Shown here piece after piece: positions 17,036 through 23,837 of a stretch of 64,000 bases of DNA (position 1 is the first letter of the stretch; each line of letters begins with the position of its first letter). Source of the stretch: Kordia sp. TARA_039_SRF (GTDB taxonomy: Bacteria; Bacteroidota; Bacteroidia; Flavobacteriales; Flavobacteriaceae); assembly GCA_006383075.2 (NCBI GenBank), contig SMNH02000001.1:310001-374000 (forward strand), given 5' to 3'. The notes under the pieces are model-generated. The model saw nothing but the letters and a program-made list of their open reading frames with translations. It was not told where the DNA came from and did no database searches. A program made the position numbers and the translations under genes.

Positions 17036-17224
17036 CTATTTATTTGTCTTATTAGTTAGTTTAATTTTTGATTTTTCTTTCACCAATTCATCCTCAAATA
17101 GCATGCGCACTGATGGCGTATAACTATCGTCAAATTGTCCGTTTTTTACCGCCATGATAAAGGCGACAAAGAAGAGTATTGCGACCACAATACTAATGGT
17201 TAGTAAAACATATATAACACTCAT
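17036..17224 (-). CDS. ccoS: cbb3 oxidase maturation protein CcoS
   Basis: 62 residues with one N-terminal helix (about 4-25), then the short conserved tail AVKNGQFDD, the CcoS signature. It is required for cofactor insertion into cbb3 oxidase. It is the first gene of the structural operon. The promoter box at 17244-17251 and the operator at 17274-17287 lie directly upstream, in the spacing seen at hemN, leaving a leader of about 16 bases. Confidence 0.9.
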   Translation of the reverse strand: MSVIYVLLTISIVVAILFFVAFIMAVKNGQFDDSYTPSVRMLFEDELVKEKSKIKLTNKTNK

Positions 17225-17243
17225 ACCTATTGAAGTTATGATT

Positions 17244-17251
17244 CAAAAGTA
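17244..17251 (-). promoter_or_regulatory. -7 promoter element of the cco operon (TACTTTTG)
   Basis: An exact TAnnTTTG match on the minus strand. Predicted start of transcription near 17240, 16 bases before the ccoS ATG. Confidence 0.7.
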
Positions 17252-17273
17252 CTGTGACACGTGTTGCCAAAAA

Positions 17274-17287
17274 ATGACTTTTGTCAT
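17274..17287. promoter_or_regulatory. Candidate FNR/CRP-family operator of the cco operon
   Basis: ATGACTTTTGTCAT, a palindrome of form ATGAY-N4-RTCAT centred at 17280.5, 36.5 bases upstream of the end of the -7 box. Confidence 0.75.
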
Positions 17288-17318
17288 GTTTAGTACTTAT
17301 TTTTGATTGGAATTTAGT

Positions 17319-19721
17319 TTAGAATGATTCTTTGCTTACCTTGTTTAATCTTTTTCCTAAAAACGTTGTACAAACCGTCGTAAACACTACAATACTGATA
17401 GAACTCAACGGCATTAAAATAGCCGCAATGACAGGCGCTAATTGTCCAGTAACTGCAAAGTACAATCCGATAGTGTTATAGATAAACGACAACACAAAAC
17501 TCCATTTGATAATTTTAATTGCTGATTTGGTAGCGTTCATAAACTTGTCGAGCTGATTAAATTTTGAAGCGTCCAAAATAGCATCGCAGGCAGGCGAAAA
17601 CACATTCACATTTTCTGAGAGAGCAATACCCACATTGCTTTGCGCTAAAGCGCCTGCATCGTTCAATCCGTCACCGACCATGAGTACTTTGGCACCTTCT
17701 TTTTGATGATATTCTATATATTCAAGCTTGTCATGCGGCTTCTGATTGAAGATGAGTTTCGTTTTTGCTGGCAATAGCTTTTTCAAATTTTCACGTTCGC
17801 CTTCATTATCTCCCGAAAGGATTGCCAAATCAAAGTTCTTTTTTAAATTGTTGAAGAGCTTTGAGAGTCCTTTTCGATAGCTATTATAGAAGGTATATTT
17901 TCCTTTATAGGAATTATTCGCGCTAATGTGAACCGTTGTATTGAGAACTTTTGCATCTTCTTGATGTCCAACAAAAGTTGCCGCACCGACTTTGATATTG
18001 TTGTTATGATAACGCGCCGTCATGCCTTTTCCGATGTGTTCTTCAAAGTGGTCAAGCGTTACGATATTTTGTTCGTCTAAAATGTCATACAACGTTCTAC
18101 TTAACGGATGGTTGGAACCGCGCAAGGTACTTTTGAGTAAAGCGGATTCTTCCGAAGTCAGTTGTTCTCCTTCGTAATTTGCGGTACTTTTTTTGTTGGA
18201 TGTAATCGTTCCTGTTTTGTCAAAAATGATGGTGTTGATATGCGCTAATTGTTCTAAAACGCTGGCATTTTTCACATAAAATTTTAACTTTCCAAAAATT
18301 CGCAATAGGTTTCCAAAGGTAAATGGTGCTGCTAAAGCAATCGCGCACGGACACGCAATAATGAGTACTGCCGTAAAGACATTCATCGCTTTGGAAGCAT
18401 CTACAAATAGCCAGAAAGTGGTTGCAATTACTGCGATGGTTAATACTGTAATGGTAAAGTGTTTACTAATTTTATTGGTGAGATTGGTAAAGCCTTCTTC
18501 TTTGTTTTTTTCGAATACGTCATTGCTCCACAATTGAGTTAAGTAACTTTGCTCCACCGATTTGATGGCTTCTATTTCGATGATTCCTGAAGTTTGCTTT
18601 CCGCCAGCAAATACTTTATCGCCCGATTGTTTTTGAACCGTTTCCGATTCGCCTGTCACAAAACTGTAATCAATCGCGGCATTTCCATTGATGAGGATTC
18701 CATCTACAGGAATAAGTTCTTCGTTTCGAATGAGCAAACGATCACCTTTTTCGATATCGTAGACTTGAATTGGTGTTTCTTTTCCTTTCCAGATTTTGGT
18801 AACAGCAATAGGAAAGTACGATTTGTAATCGCGCTCAAAAGACAAGAATGTGTATGTTTTTTGCTGGAAAAATTTCCCGAGTAATAGAAAAAAGACCAAT
18901 CCCGTAAGGCTATCAAAAAATCCTGAACCTAGGTCAAAGATGATTTCCACAGAACTTCTTACAAATAAAACCAATATTCCCAACGCTATGGGCACATCAA
19001 TGTTGAGGAGTTTTGCGCGTAAACCTTTGTAAGCAGAGATAAAATAATCTTGCGCCGCGTAGAAAACCACAGGAAGTGAAAAGGCAAACATCAGCCAACG
19101 GAAGACGACTTTGTATTGTTCAATCCAAAAACCACTGACTTGAAAGTATTCAGGAAACGAGAGAAACATCACATTTCCAAAGGCAAAACCTGCAATTCCT
19201 AGTTTGTAAATTAGTGAGCGATTGACATTGCGATTTCCCGTTGTATAATCTTCCAAACTGATGTACGGTTCGTAGCCAATTCTACTCAACAACAACACCA
19301 CTTCTTTGAGTGAAAAATTGCTAGCATCGTAGGTGATGCGTACTGTTTTTTTTCCAAAATTTACTTGCGAATCGGTTATTTCAGCTTTGAGTTTGTGCAA
19401 GTTTTCCAAAATCCAAATACAGGAACTGCAATGAATGTGTGGAATGTATAAAGTTACTATTTGCTTGTTATCATCGTTAAATTCCAATAATTTATCAATG
19501 ATGTTTTGCTGTGTTAAAAAGTCGTATTTCCCTTCTATTTCTTTTGGCGTAGCGCCTGGCGCAGTTTCTAAGTCGTAATAGCACGCCAAATCGTTTTCCG
19601 AAAATAGTTCGTAAACCGTTTTGCATCCGTGACAACAAAAATATTTTTCGTCATGCTGAATGATTTCGTCACAGACATCACCACAGTGAAAACATGTAGT
19701 TTCGTTCATAATATTGCTCAT
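17319..19721 (-). CDS. ccoI: Copper-translocating P-type ATPase CcoI/FixI type
   Basis: 800 residues. The N-terminus is a Cys-rich metal-binding segment (TTCFHCGDVCDE, FCCHGCKTVYELF), followed by an HMA domain with HIHCSSCIWILENLH. Eight membrane helices include IIACPCAIALAAP with the transport CPC motif. The P-domain has IFDKTGTITS and GDGLNDAGALAQSNVGIAL. It exports copper to the periplasm for cbb3 assembly. The ATG at 19721 would leave a leader of only about 9 bases; a second ATG four codons later (19709) fits the predicted transcription start better. It is separated from ccoS by 94 bases holding a separate promoter. Confidence 0.95.
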   Translation of the reverse strand: MSNIMNETTCFHCGDVCDEIIQHDEKYFCCHGCKTVYELFSENDLACYYDLETAPGATPKEIEGKYDFLTQQNIIDKLLEFNDDNKQIVTLYIPHIHCSSCIWILENLHKLKAEITDSQVNFGKKTVRITYDASNFSLKEVVLLLSRIGYEPYISLEDYTTGNRNVNRSLIYKLGIAGFAFGNVMFLSFPEYFQVSGFWIEQYKVVFRWLMFAFSLPVVFYAAQDYFISAYKGLRAKLLNIDVPIALGILVLFVRSSVEIIFDLGSGFFDSLTGLVFFLLLGKFFQQKTYTFLSFERDYKSYFPIAVTKIWKGKETPIQVYDIEKGDRLLIRNEELIPVDGILINGNAAIDYSFVTGESETVQKQSGDKVFAGGKQTSGIIEIEAIKSVEQSYLTQLWSNDVFEKNKEEGFTNLTNKISKHFTITVLTIAVIATTFWLFVDASKAMNVFTAVLIIACPCAIALAAPFTFGNLLRIFGKLKFYVKNASVLEQLAHINTIIFDKTGTITSNKKSTANYEGEQLTSEESALLKSTLRGSNHPLSRTLYDILDEQNIVTLDHFEEHIGKGMTARYHNNNIKVGAATFVGHQEDAKVLNTTVHISANNSYKGKYTFYNSYRKGLSKLFNNLKKNFDLAILSGDNEGERENLKKLLPAKTKLIFNQKPHDKLEYIEYHQKEGAKVLMVGDGLNDAGALAQSNVGIALSENVNVFSPACDAILDASKFNQLDKFMNATKSAIKIIKWSFVLSFIYNTIGLYFAVTGQLAPVIAAILMPLSSISIVVFTTVCTTFLGKRLNKVSKESF

Positions 19722-19733
19722 TTATACCTGTAA

Positions 19734-19741
19734 CAAAGGTT
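19734..19741 (-). promoter_or_regulatory. -7-like element of ccoI
   Basis: Minus-strand AACCTTTG, 7 of 8 to TAnnTTTG, exactly 36.5 bases from the operator centre at 19770.5. Confidence 0.5.
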
Positions 19742-19763
19742 GCAAACGATTCCGATTTAAAAT

Positions 19764-19777
19764 ATGATATTTGTCAT
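19764..19777. promoter_or_regulatory. Candidate FNR/CRP-family operator between ccoI and the regulator gene
   Basis: ATGATATTTGTCAT. The spacing fits activation of ccoI. On the regulator side the nearest box (TACCTTTA at 19786-19793) would have the palindrome near -26, overlapping the -33 region, which suggests autorepression. Confidence 0.7.
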
Positions 19778-19813
19778 AGTTTAAGTACCTTTATCAACAC
19801 CTAATTTTCCACT

Positions 19814-20491
19814 ATGAGCAATTGTGAACAGTGTATTGTAAGACAGTTTAATTCTTTGAAATCTTTGACGAAAGAAGAACTGATTCGGATTTCTGGCTGT
19901 AAAACTTCTAAAACGATTAAAAAAGGGCAATTGATTTTTGACGAAGGCGAAAACGTAAATGGTGTGTATTGCATTCGTGAAGGTATTTGCAAGTTGACGA
20001 AGTTGAGTGCAAATGGTCGCGATCAAATTGTGAAATTGGTGGTAAAAGGAGATTTGATGGGACAACGCTCGTTGGTGAGTGAAGAAGTCACAAATTTAAG
20101 CGCTACCGCGTTGAGCGAGATGGAAGTGTGTTTTATTCCGAAGCATGAAATTATGGCGGATTTACACAAAAATTCCAACTTTACTTTTGATGTTTTACAA
20201 CACATGGCAAAAGATTTACGAGAAGCCGATAACGTGATTGTGAACATGGCGCAAAAATCGGTACGCCAACGTTTGGCAGAAGCTTTGATTTATATTCATC
20301 GTACTTTTGGCACTACAGACGAAGGCATGTTGCGCGTGATTCTTTCGCGAGAAGATTACGCCAATATTGTTGGAACGGCAACAGAATCGGTAATTCGAAT
20401 TTTATCGCAGTTTAAAAAAGACAACTTGATTACGACCAAAGGCAAACAAATTAGGATTGAAGATTTGGAGGCGTTAAAACATGTTTCTTAA
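19814..20491 (+). CDS. FNR/CRP-family transcriptional regulator
   Basis: 225 residues. The cyclic-nucleotide-binding-like beta roll covers about residues 25-125 (KKGQLIFDEGENVNGVYCIREG). A dimerisation helix follows, and then the winged helix with SREDYANIVGTATESVIRIL, where E and R align with the base-contacting Glu209 and Arg213 of E. coli FNR. Cysteines 4 and 7 form a CxxC at the N-terminus, and Cys106 sits in VCFIP like FNR Cys122 in VCEIP. The position of the FNR third N-terminal ligand is Asn here, although Cys29 is nearby. It is adjacent and divergent to ccoI. It probably controls the palindromes in this window. Whether it senses oxygen with an Fe-S cluster is open. Confidence 0.88.
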   Translation: MSNCEQCIVRQFNSLKSLTKEELIRISGCKTSKTIKKGQLIFDEGENVNGVYCIREGICKLTKLSANGRDQIVKLVVKGDLMGQRSLVSEEVTNLSATALSEMEVCFIPKHEIMADLHKNSNFTFDVLQHMAKDLREADNVIVNMAQKSVRQRLAEALIYIHRTFGTTDEGMLRVILSREDYANIVGTATESVIRILSQFKKDNLITTKGKQIRIEDLEALKHVS

Positions 20492-20498
20492 AAAATAG

Positions 20499-20531
20499 AA
20501 AGCCAGCAAATCTGTTTTTGCTGACTTTTTT
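20499..20531 (+). terminator. Terminator of the FNR-type regulator gene
   Basis: A stem built on CAGCAAA/TTTGCTG with one mismatch at its base, then CTTTTTT. It starts just after the stop codon. Confidence 0.6.
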
Positions 20532-20558
20532 AATTTTTACCTTTTTATAGAATCGTGA

Positions 20559-20798
20559 CTATAAAGTTTCAGGAATACAAGGTCCCATTTGTCCAGGATC
20601 TAATGTATGTGGATCGTCTGGCCAATCTGGGCAATCATTAAGTAGTCTAGTTCTAAGAATACAACCTAATCCTTCTGAATGACAATAATACCAAGAACCA
20701 TCGTCTGGTGCAGTAGTCTCAGCTCCCGCTTTTATACTGTTCAAGTTTGAGATTGTCTTTTTTTTAAGATTTAAATTTTTTAAACTCTTTTTTTTCAT
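20559..20798 (-). CDS. Orphan RiPP precursor (class I lanthipeptide-like leader)
   Basis: 79 residues. The leader KKKSLKNLNLKKKTISNLN matches the other precursors in this window (KK-L-x2-L-x-L-x-K-x2-I-S-x-L). The junction is KAGAET rather than GG. The putative core has four cysteines, several Ser/Thr, and an acidic Pro-rich end. In Bacteroidota such leaders are found on precursors of class I lanthipeptides and related modified peptides. No LanB, LanC or protease gene is near, so modification would need enzymes encoded elsewhere. It stands alone between a regulator and an unknown membrane protein. Family assignment rests on the leader only. Confidence 0.65.
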   Translation of the reverse strand: MKKKSLKNLNLKKKTISNLNSIKAGAETTAPDDGSWYYCHSEGLGCILRTRLLNDCPDWPDDPHTLDPGQMGPCIPETL

Positions 20799-20950
20799 GA
20801 TGTGGTAGATTTTGTTTTAAGCTAATACATTATATAAATGTAAATAAAAAAGTATATCTGTTTAAAAAAATTAACATAAAACTTGCTAAGTATCAGGGAT
20901 TTTCAATCTTTTCGTTACCTTTAGTCCGACCAACCTAACCGCAAATCAGT

Positions 20951-21658
20951 ATGGAAGCTGTTCAAAAGCAAAAATTAAAGGAAACTATTAGCATTATTGT
21001 AGTCGTTGTGATTTTAACTGCGATTGGTATTTTCTTTTTACGCAAACACGCCAACAAACAAGGAAAAGAATTGATGAGTTCTATGGACGAAGTGAGTCGT
21101 ATTTATGAAGAAGAAGGGATTAAAAATTGCGTTAATCTTACGGAAGTCCAATCCAAGCGCTTGTTTATTTTAAATAAAAGCCTACAGAAGTATAAAGAGC
21201 AGCACGAAATTACTTTTTTAAAGTTGTACACCTATCATTTTACGTCTACAACGTTGTTTTTATTTTTCTCGATTCTTTCCGCACTGACCATTTTTATAAT
21301 TACGCAAGAAGGTTGGAAAGGAACGTCACAAACGGTAAAAGTATTGTTTTTAGTCTTTACCGCACTTTCGTCTTTTTTCGGCTTGTCGGCAAGTACGTTT
21401 GACCAAGAAACAAGCATTCATCGAAATGGAAAAGCGTATATTAATTACGATAATTTACAGAAGAAATTAGGGAATTTTTGCGCAACTGGTTTGACCATTA
21501 CGGGCGATTCTATCTCGTTTAATGAACTACATTCAGAAATCATGAAAAAAGCTACCGAACTGCATGATTTTTATTTGGAATTTGACGAGCAGAACTTAGA
21601 TACACAAGGTATTTTTAAATTGATGAAAGAGGAAAAAGAAGAAGCTTCTGAAGAATAA
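20951..21658 (+). CDS. Unknown protein with three membrane helices
   Basis: 235 residues, family not recognised. Membrane segments are visible at about residues 12-30, 96-117 and 127-147. Between the first and second is a helical, charged region, and the C-terminal 85 residues are soluble and end in a Glu-rich tail (EEKEEASEE). This layout, with two closely spaced helices and a cytosolic helical tail, resembles small bacterial membrane sensors, but nothing diagnostic is present. It has its own terminator at 21669-21705. Confidence 0.7.
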   Translation: MEAVQKQKLKETISIIVVVVILTAIGIFFLRKHANKQGKELMSSMDEVSRIYEEEGIKNCVNLTEVQSKRLFILNKSLQKYKEQHEITFLKLYTYHFTSTTLFLFFSILSALTIFIITQEGWKGTSQTVKVLFLVFTALSSFFGLSASTFDQETSIHRNGKAYINYDNLQKKLGNFCATGLTITGDSISFNELHSEIMKKATELHDFYLEFDEQNLDTQGIFKLMKEEKEEASEE

Positions 21659-21668
21659 AAATATAAAA

Positions 21669-21705
21669 GAAATCTCAAGAAAGAGACTTCTTTCCTGAGA
21701 TTTTT
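21669..21705. terminator. Bidirectional terminator
   Basis: A stem of about 14 bp (AAATCTCA...TGAGATTT with one mismatch) and T runs on both strands. It lies between convergent genes ending at 21658 and 21746. Confidence 0.75.
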
Positions 21706-21745
21706 ACAGTATAAATTATATATCGTGCTTTTCTAAAACACGTAC

Positions 21746-21910
21746 TTATTTTTTCTTTTTCTTAGCTTGCGATACTAAAGAAGGTCCTTTTTTATTGGAC
21801 TTTGTCACGACAGCTTTTGCCTTCGCGTCTCTTACGGCTTTCTTTTTAGCTTTTAATGCTTCTGCCTTTTTCTTTGCATCGTTTGATTTGCTAATTTTTG
21901 CTACTCCCAT
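21746..21910 (-). CDS. Small Lys/Ala-rich basic protein, 54 residues
   Basis: An ATG at 21910 and stop TAA at 21748-21746 give 54 residues: MGVAKISKSND, then repeated Ala-Lys blocks (AKKKAEALKAKKKAV) and a C-terminal run of lysines. About a third of the residues are lysine, so it should bind nucleic acid or another polyanion, like histone-H1-type tails; this is inference from composition. Upstream, on its own strand, is the candidate ECF promoter at 21967-21990, which it would share with the secreted acidic protein at 23297. Its shortness makes it easy to miss. Confidence 0.65.
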   Translation of the reverse strand: MGVAKISKSNDAKKKAEALKAKKKAVRDAKAKAVVTKSNKKGPSLVSQAKKKKK

Positions 21911-21966
21911 TGTATGTTTGTTTTAATTGTTGGTTTAAATAATTTTTGTTTCAATTGTAATCTTAT

Positions 21967-21990
21967 GACACCAAAAAATAAAAAGGTCAC
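21967..21990 (-). promoter_or_regulatory. Candidate ECF-sigma promoter for the Lys-rich protein
   Basis: On the minus strand GTGACC, 15 bases, then GTC followed by ATAA. It matches 23203-23227 (GTGACC, 16 bases, GTC, CTAA). Both lie 55-75 bases before a start codon and flank the ECF sigma gene. Confidence 0.5.
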
Positions 21991-22167
21991 ATCAAAAGAT
22001 TATTTTTTTTGAAAATTTTTTTACTGTTTGTTACTTTAATGATTATCAGATTTTTAAATCTAGTTTGAATTTAAATCATGGTGCTTTCTATTCTAATTTT
22101 CTTGGTGATGATTGATCAAAAATTTATCTTTTTTGCGTAAATTCAATTCAGCGTAAAGTCGCGTGTT

Positions 22168-22782
22168 ATGAAAAAAATACTCCTCTTATTTAGTGCAACT
22201 CTTGGAAAGGATAAAAAGTCATTATCTGATGAAGAATTGGTGCAATTGATTGTTGAAACGAACGATTCTGCTCTTTTTGGAATTTTGTATGATCGGTACG
22301 GGAAAAAAATTTACAACAAATGCTATAGTTTTGTAAAAGACAAAGACGAAACTCAGGATTTGACACAAGATATTTTCCTAAAATTATTCATGCAACTTCA
22401 CAAATACCAAGGGCGTGCAAAGTTTTCAACTTGGTTGTATTCGTTTACCTATAACTTTTTAGTCAATTATAAAAAAAGAGATGCGAGCAAAAAACTGGGC
22501 GAACGCTGGGAAAATTTAAACAAAAATGAAAAGCACTTAACGCAAGTTGAAGACGTAGAAGAGGAAGATTTTTTTGAATTAAAAGTCTCAGGATTGGAAA
22601 AAGCCATTGATCTTATTGAACCTGCAGATAAAGCGTTATTATTGCTCAAATATCAAGATGATGTTTCTGTGAAAGATTTACAAACTCTTTTACACATCAA
22701 CGAAAGTGCTGTAAAAATGCGGTTGAAAAGAGCGCGTATCAAACTGATTTCAGTATATCAAAAACTACAAGAAAATGAGTGA
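22168..22782 (+). CDS. ECF-type RNA polymerase sigma factor
   Basis: 204 residues. Region 2 spans about 24-95, with ALFGILYDRYGKKIYNKCY, ETQDLTQDIFLKLF and KFSTWLYSFTYNFLVNYKK, the family's most conserved parts. Region 4 is at about 140-200 with DKALLLLKYQDDVSVKDL and ESAVKMRLKRARIKL. It directs RNA polymerase to a small set of promoters. No membrane anti-sigma gene follows. Instead the next gene, a 45-residue acidic protein, overlaps its stop by 8 bases. Candidate target promoters are at 21967-21990 and 23203-23227. Confidence 0.93.
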   Translation: MKKILLLFSATLGKDKKSLSDEELVQLIVETNDSALFGILYDRYGKKIYNKCYSFVKDKDETQDLTQDIFLKLFMQLHKYQGRAKFSTWLYSFTYNFLVNYKKRDASKKLGERWENLNKNEKHLTQVEDVEEEDFFELKVSGLEKAIDLIEPADKALLLLKYQDDVSVKDLQTLLHINESAVKMRLKRARIKLISVYQKLQENE

Positions 22783-22912
22783 GCAAAATCCTTTTAAAGA
22801 AATAGAACCTGAAATAAAACTTCCCGAAGAATTGAAAGAGGACATTCTTCAAGAAATCAAGGAAATTGTGGAAGAGCAACAAGATGATGCTTCTACAACT
22901 ACATCTAATTGA
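22775..22912 (+). CDS. Tiny acidic protein overlapping the sigma gene, 45 residues
   Basis: An ATG within the last codons of the sigma gene opens a 45-residue frame: NPFKEIEPEIKLPEELKEDI, a Glu-rich helix, then a short Ser/Thr tail. The overlap implies coupled translation. It has no membrane segment. The NPFK-x-I...PE-x-LK pattern is repeated in the next small gene (22984), so the two are related. A cytosolic anti-sigma or regulatory partner for the sigma factor is a reasonable inference, not shown by any known motif. Confidence 0.65.
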   Translation: MSEQNPFKEIEPEIKLPEELKEDILQEIKEIVEEQQDDASTTTSN

Positions 22913-22983
22913 CTTTTAAATTTGACAAAGTGACGCAATCTTATATTTCGTGTCTTATCATTGTAATGATTAATTTGAGCTAC

Positions 22984-23139
22984 ATGAAGCATAAGAATCC
23001 TTTTAAATGTATAGGAAAGCCGCTAAAAGAAGTCCCAGAAAACCTAAAACATGAAGTCATGACCAAAATTCACTGTGTTATGACATCAATTGACGCTTCT
23101 CTATTTGAAAATGACAAAGAGCGTTTTACTAAACAATAG
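22984..23139 (+). CDS. Second small protein related to the sigma-linked one, 51 residues
   Basis: I start at the ATG at 22984; an upstream in-frame extension is hydrophobic and lacks the conserved start. The protein begins MKHKNPFKCIGKPLKEVPEN and continues LKHEV, matching the 45-residue protein in NPFK, the PE/PEN turn and the LK-x2-V/I helix. Its tail differs (SIDASLFENDKERFTKQ). It is basic where its neighbour is acidic. 71 bases separate the two, with a TATATTTCG element between. Function unknown; probable duplicate of the sigma-linked gene. Confidence 0.6.
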   Translation: MKHKNPFKCIGKPLKEVPENLKHEVMTKIHCVMTSIDASLFENDKERFTKQ

Positions 23140-23202
23140 CTCTTTATAAATTACTTCCTGTATTCTCTTTTCTCTGTTGTGAACATAATTTAGATTAAAA
23201 AA

Positions 23203-23227
23203 GTGACCTTACTACCATTTTGGTGTC
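23203..23227 (+). promoter_or_regulatory. Candidate ECF-sigma promoter for the acidic secreted protein
   Basis: GTGACCTT, then TTTTGGTGTC and CTAA. The GTGACC to GTC spacing (16) fits -35/-10 elements of ECF promoters. The second copy lies at 21967-21990. Confidence 0.5.
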
Positions 23228-23296
23228 CTAATTATTGCTTTTGAAAAGCATTGAATTTAAAACCATATACACAACAAAACTTTTAAATTAAGAACA

Positions 23297-23668
23297 ATGA
23301 AAAAATTAAAATTAGTACCGTTATTTCTTTTTGCTTTTTTTGTAAGCTCCTACACATGTATCGCACAGGAAACTGAAGAAGCCGTTGAAGAAATAGAAGT
23401 AGATGAAGAGCCAGCTGTAATTATGGCAACGTACATTAGTATGGAAGATACCTCTTTTGTATTTACCTACATTGATGAAGATGATGAAGAAAGTGAAATC
23501 ACGTTTGAAAAAATAGCTCCTGAAGTGAAAAAATCATTCAATTTGGCGGATAAATCAATGATAGGAAAGAAATTCAAAATCACGTATACTACTGAAAACA
23601 TTACAGATGACGATGATGAAGATTCGTTAGTTAGCATTCGTGTCATCATTGCTTTGGAAAAGTTATAG
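23297..23668 (+). CDS. Secreted acidic protein of unknown function
   Basis: 123 residues. A signal peptide is clear: MKKLKLVPLFLFAFFVSSY and then TCIA before Gln, so cleavage is likely near residue 24, with a lipoprotein reading of the Cys less likely. The mature part is rich in Asp and Glu (EEAVEEIEVDEE, DEDDEESE, DDDDED) with short beta-strand-like stretches between, which might bind calcium or other cations; this is inference. It follows the sigma locus and has a matching candidate promoter. Family not recognised. Confidence 0.75.
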   Translation: MKKLKLVPLFLFAFFVSSYTCIAQETEEAVEEIEVDEEPAVIMATYISMEDTSFVFTYIDEDDEESEITFEKIAPEVKKSFNLADKSMIGKKFKITYTTENITDDDDEDSLVSIRVIIALEKL

Positions 23669-23714
23669 TCCATAGACTTACTTTATAAAATTTAGAGAAT
23701 TTATTAAAAGAGAG

Positions 23715-23746
23715 AGCCGTTTCAGCATAGAGTGAAGCGGCTTTTC
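23715..23746. terminator. Terminator between convergent genes
   Basis: AGCCGTTTCA and TGAAGCGGCT form a 10-bp stem with one G-T pair around an 8-base loop, followed by TTTTCTT. Confidence 0.65.
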
Positions 23747-23837
23747 TTATAGCGACAATTATCTTCTTAGGATTAAAATCTAATTCAACCACTTCAATAA
23801 TTTGATTTTGAATTTTCAGCTGACATTAGTTAAACAA

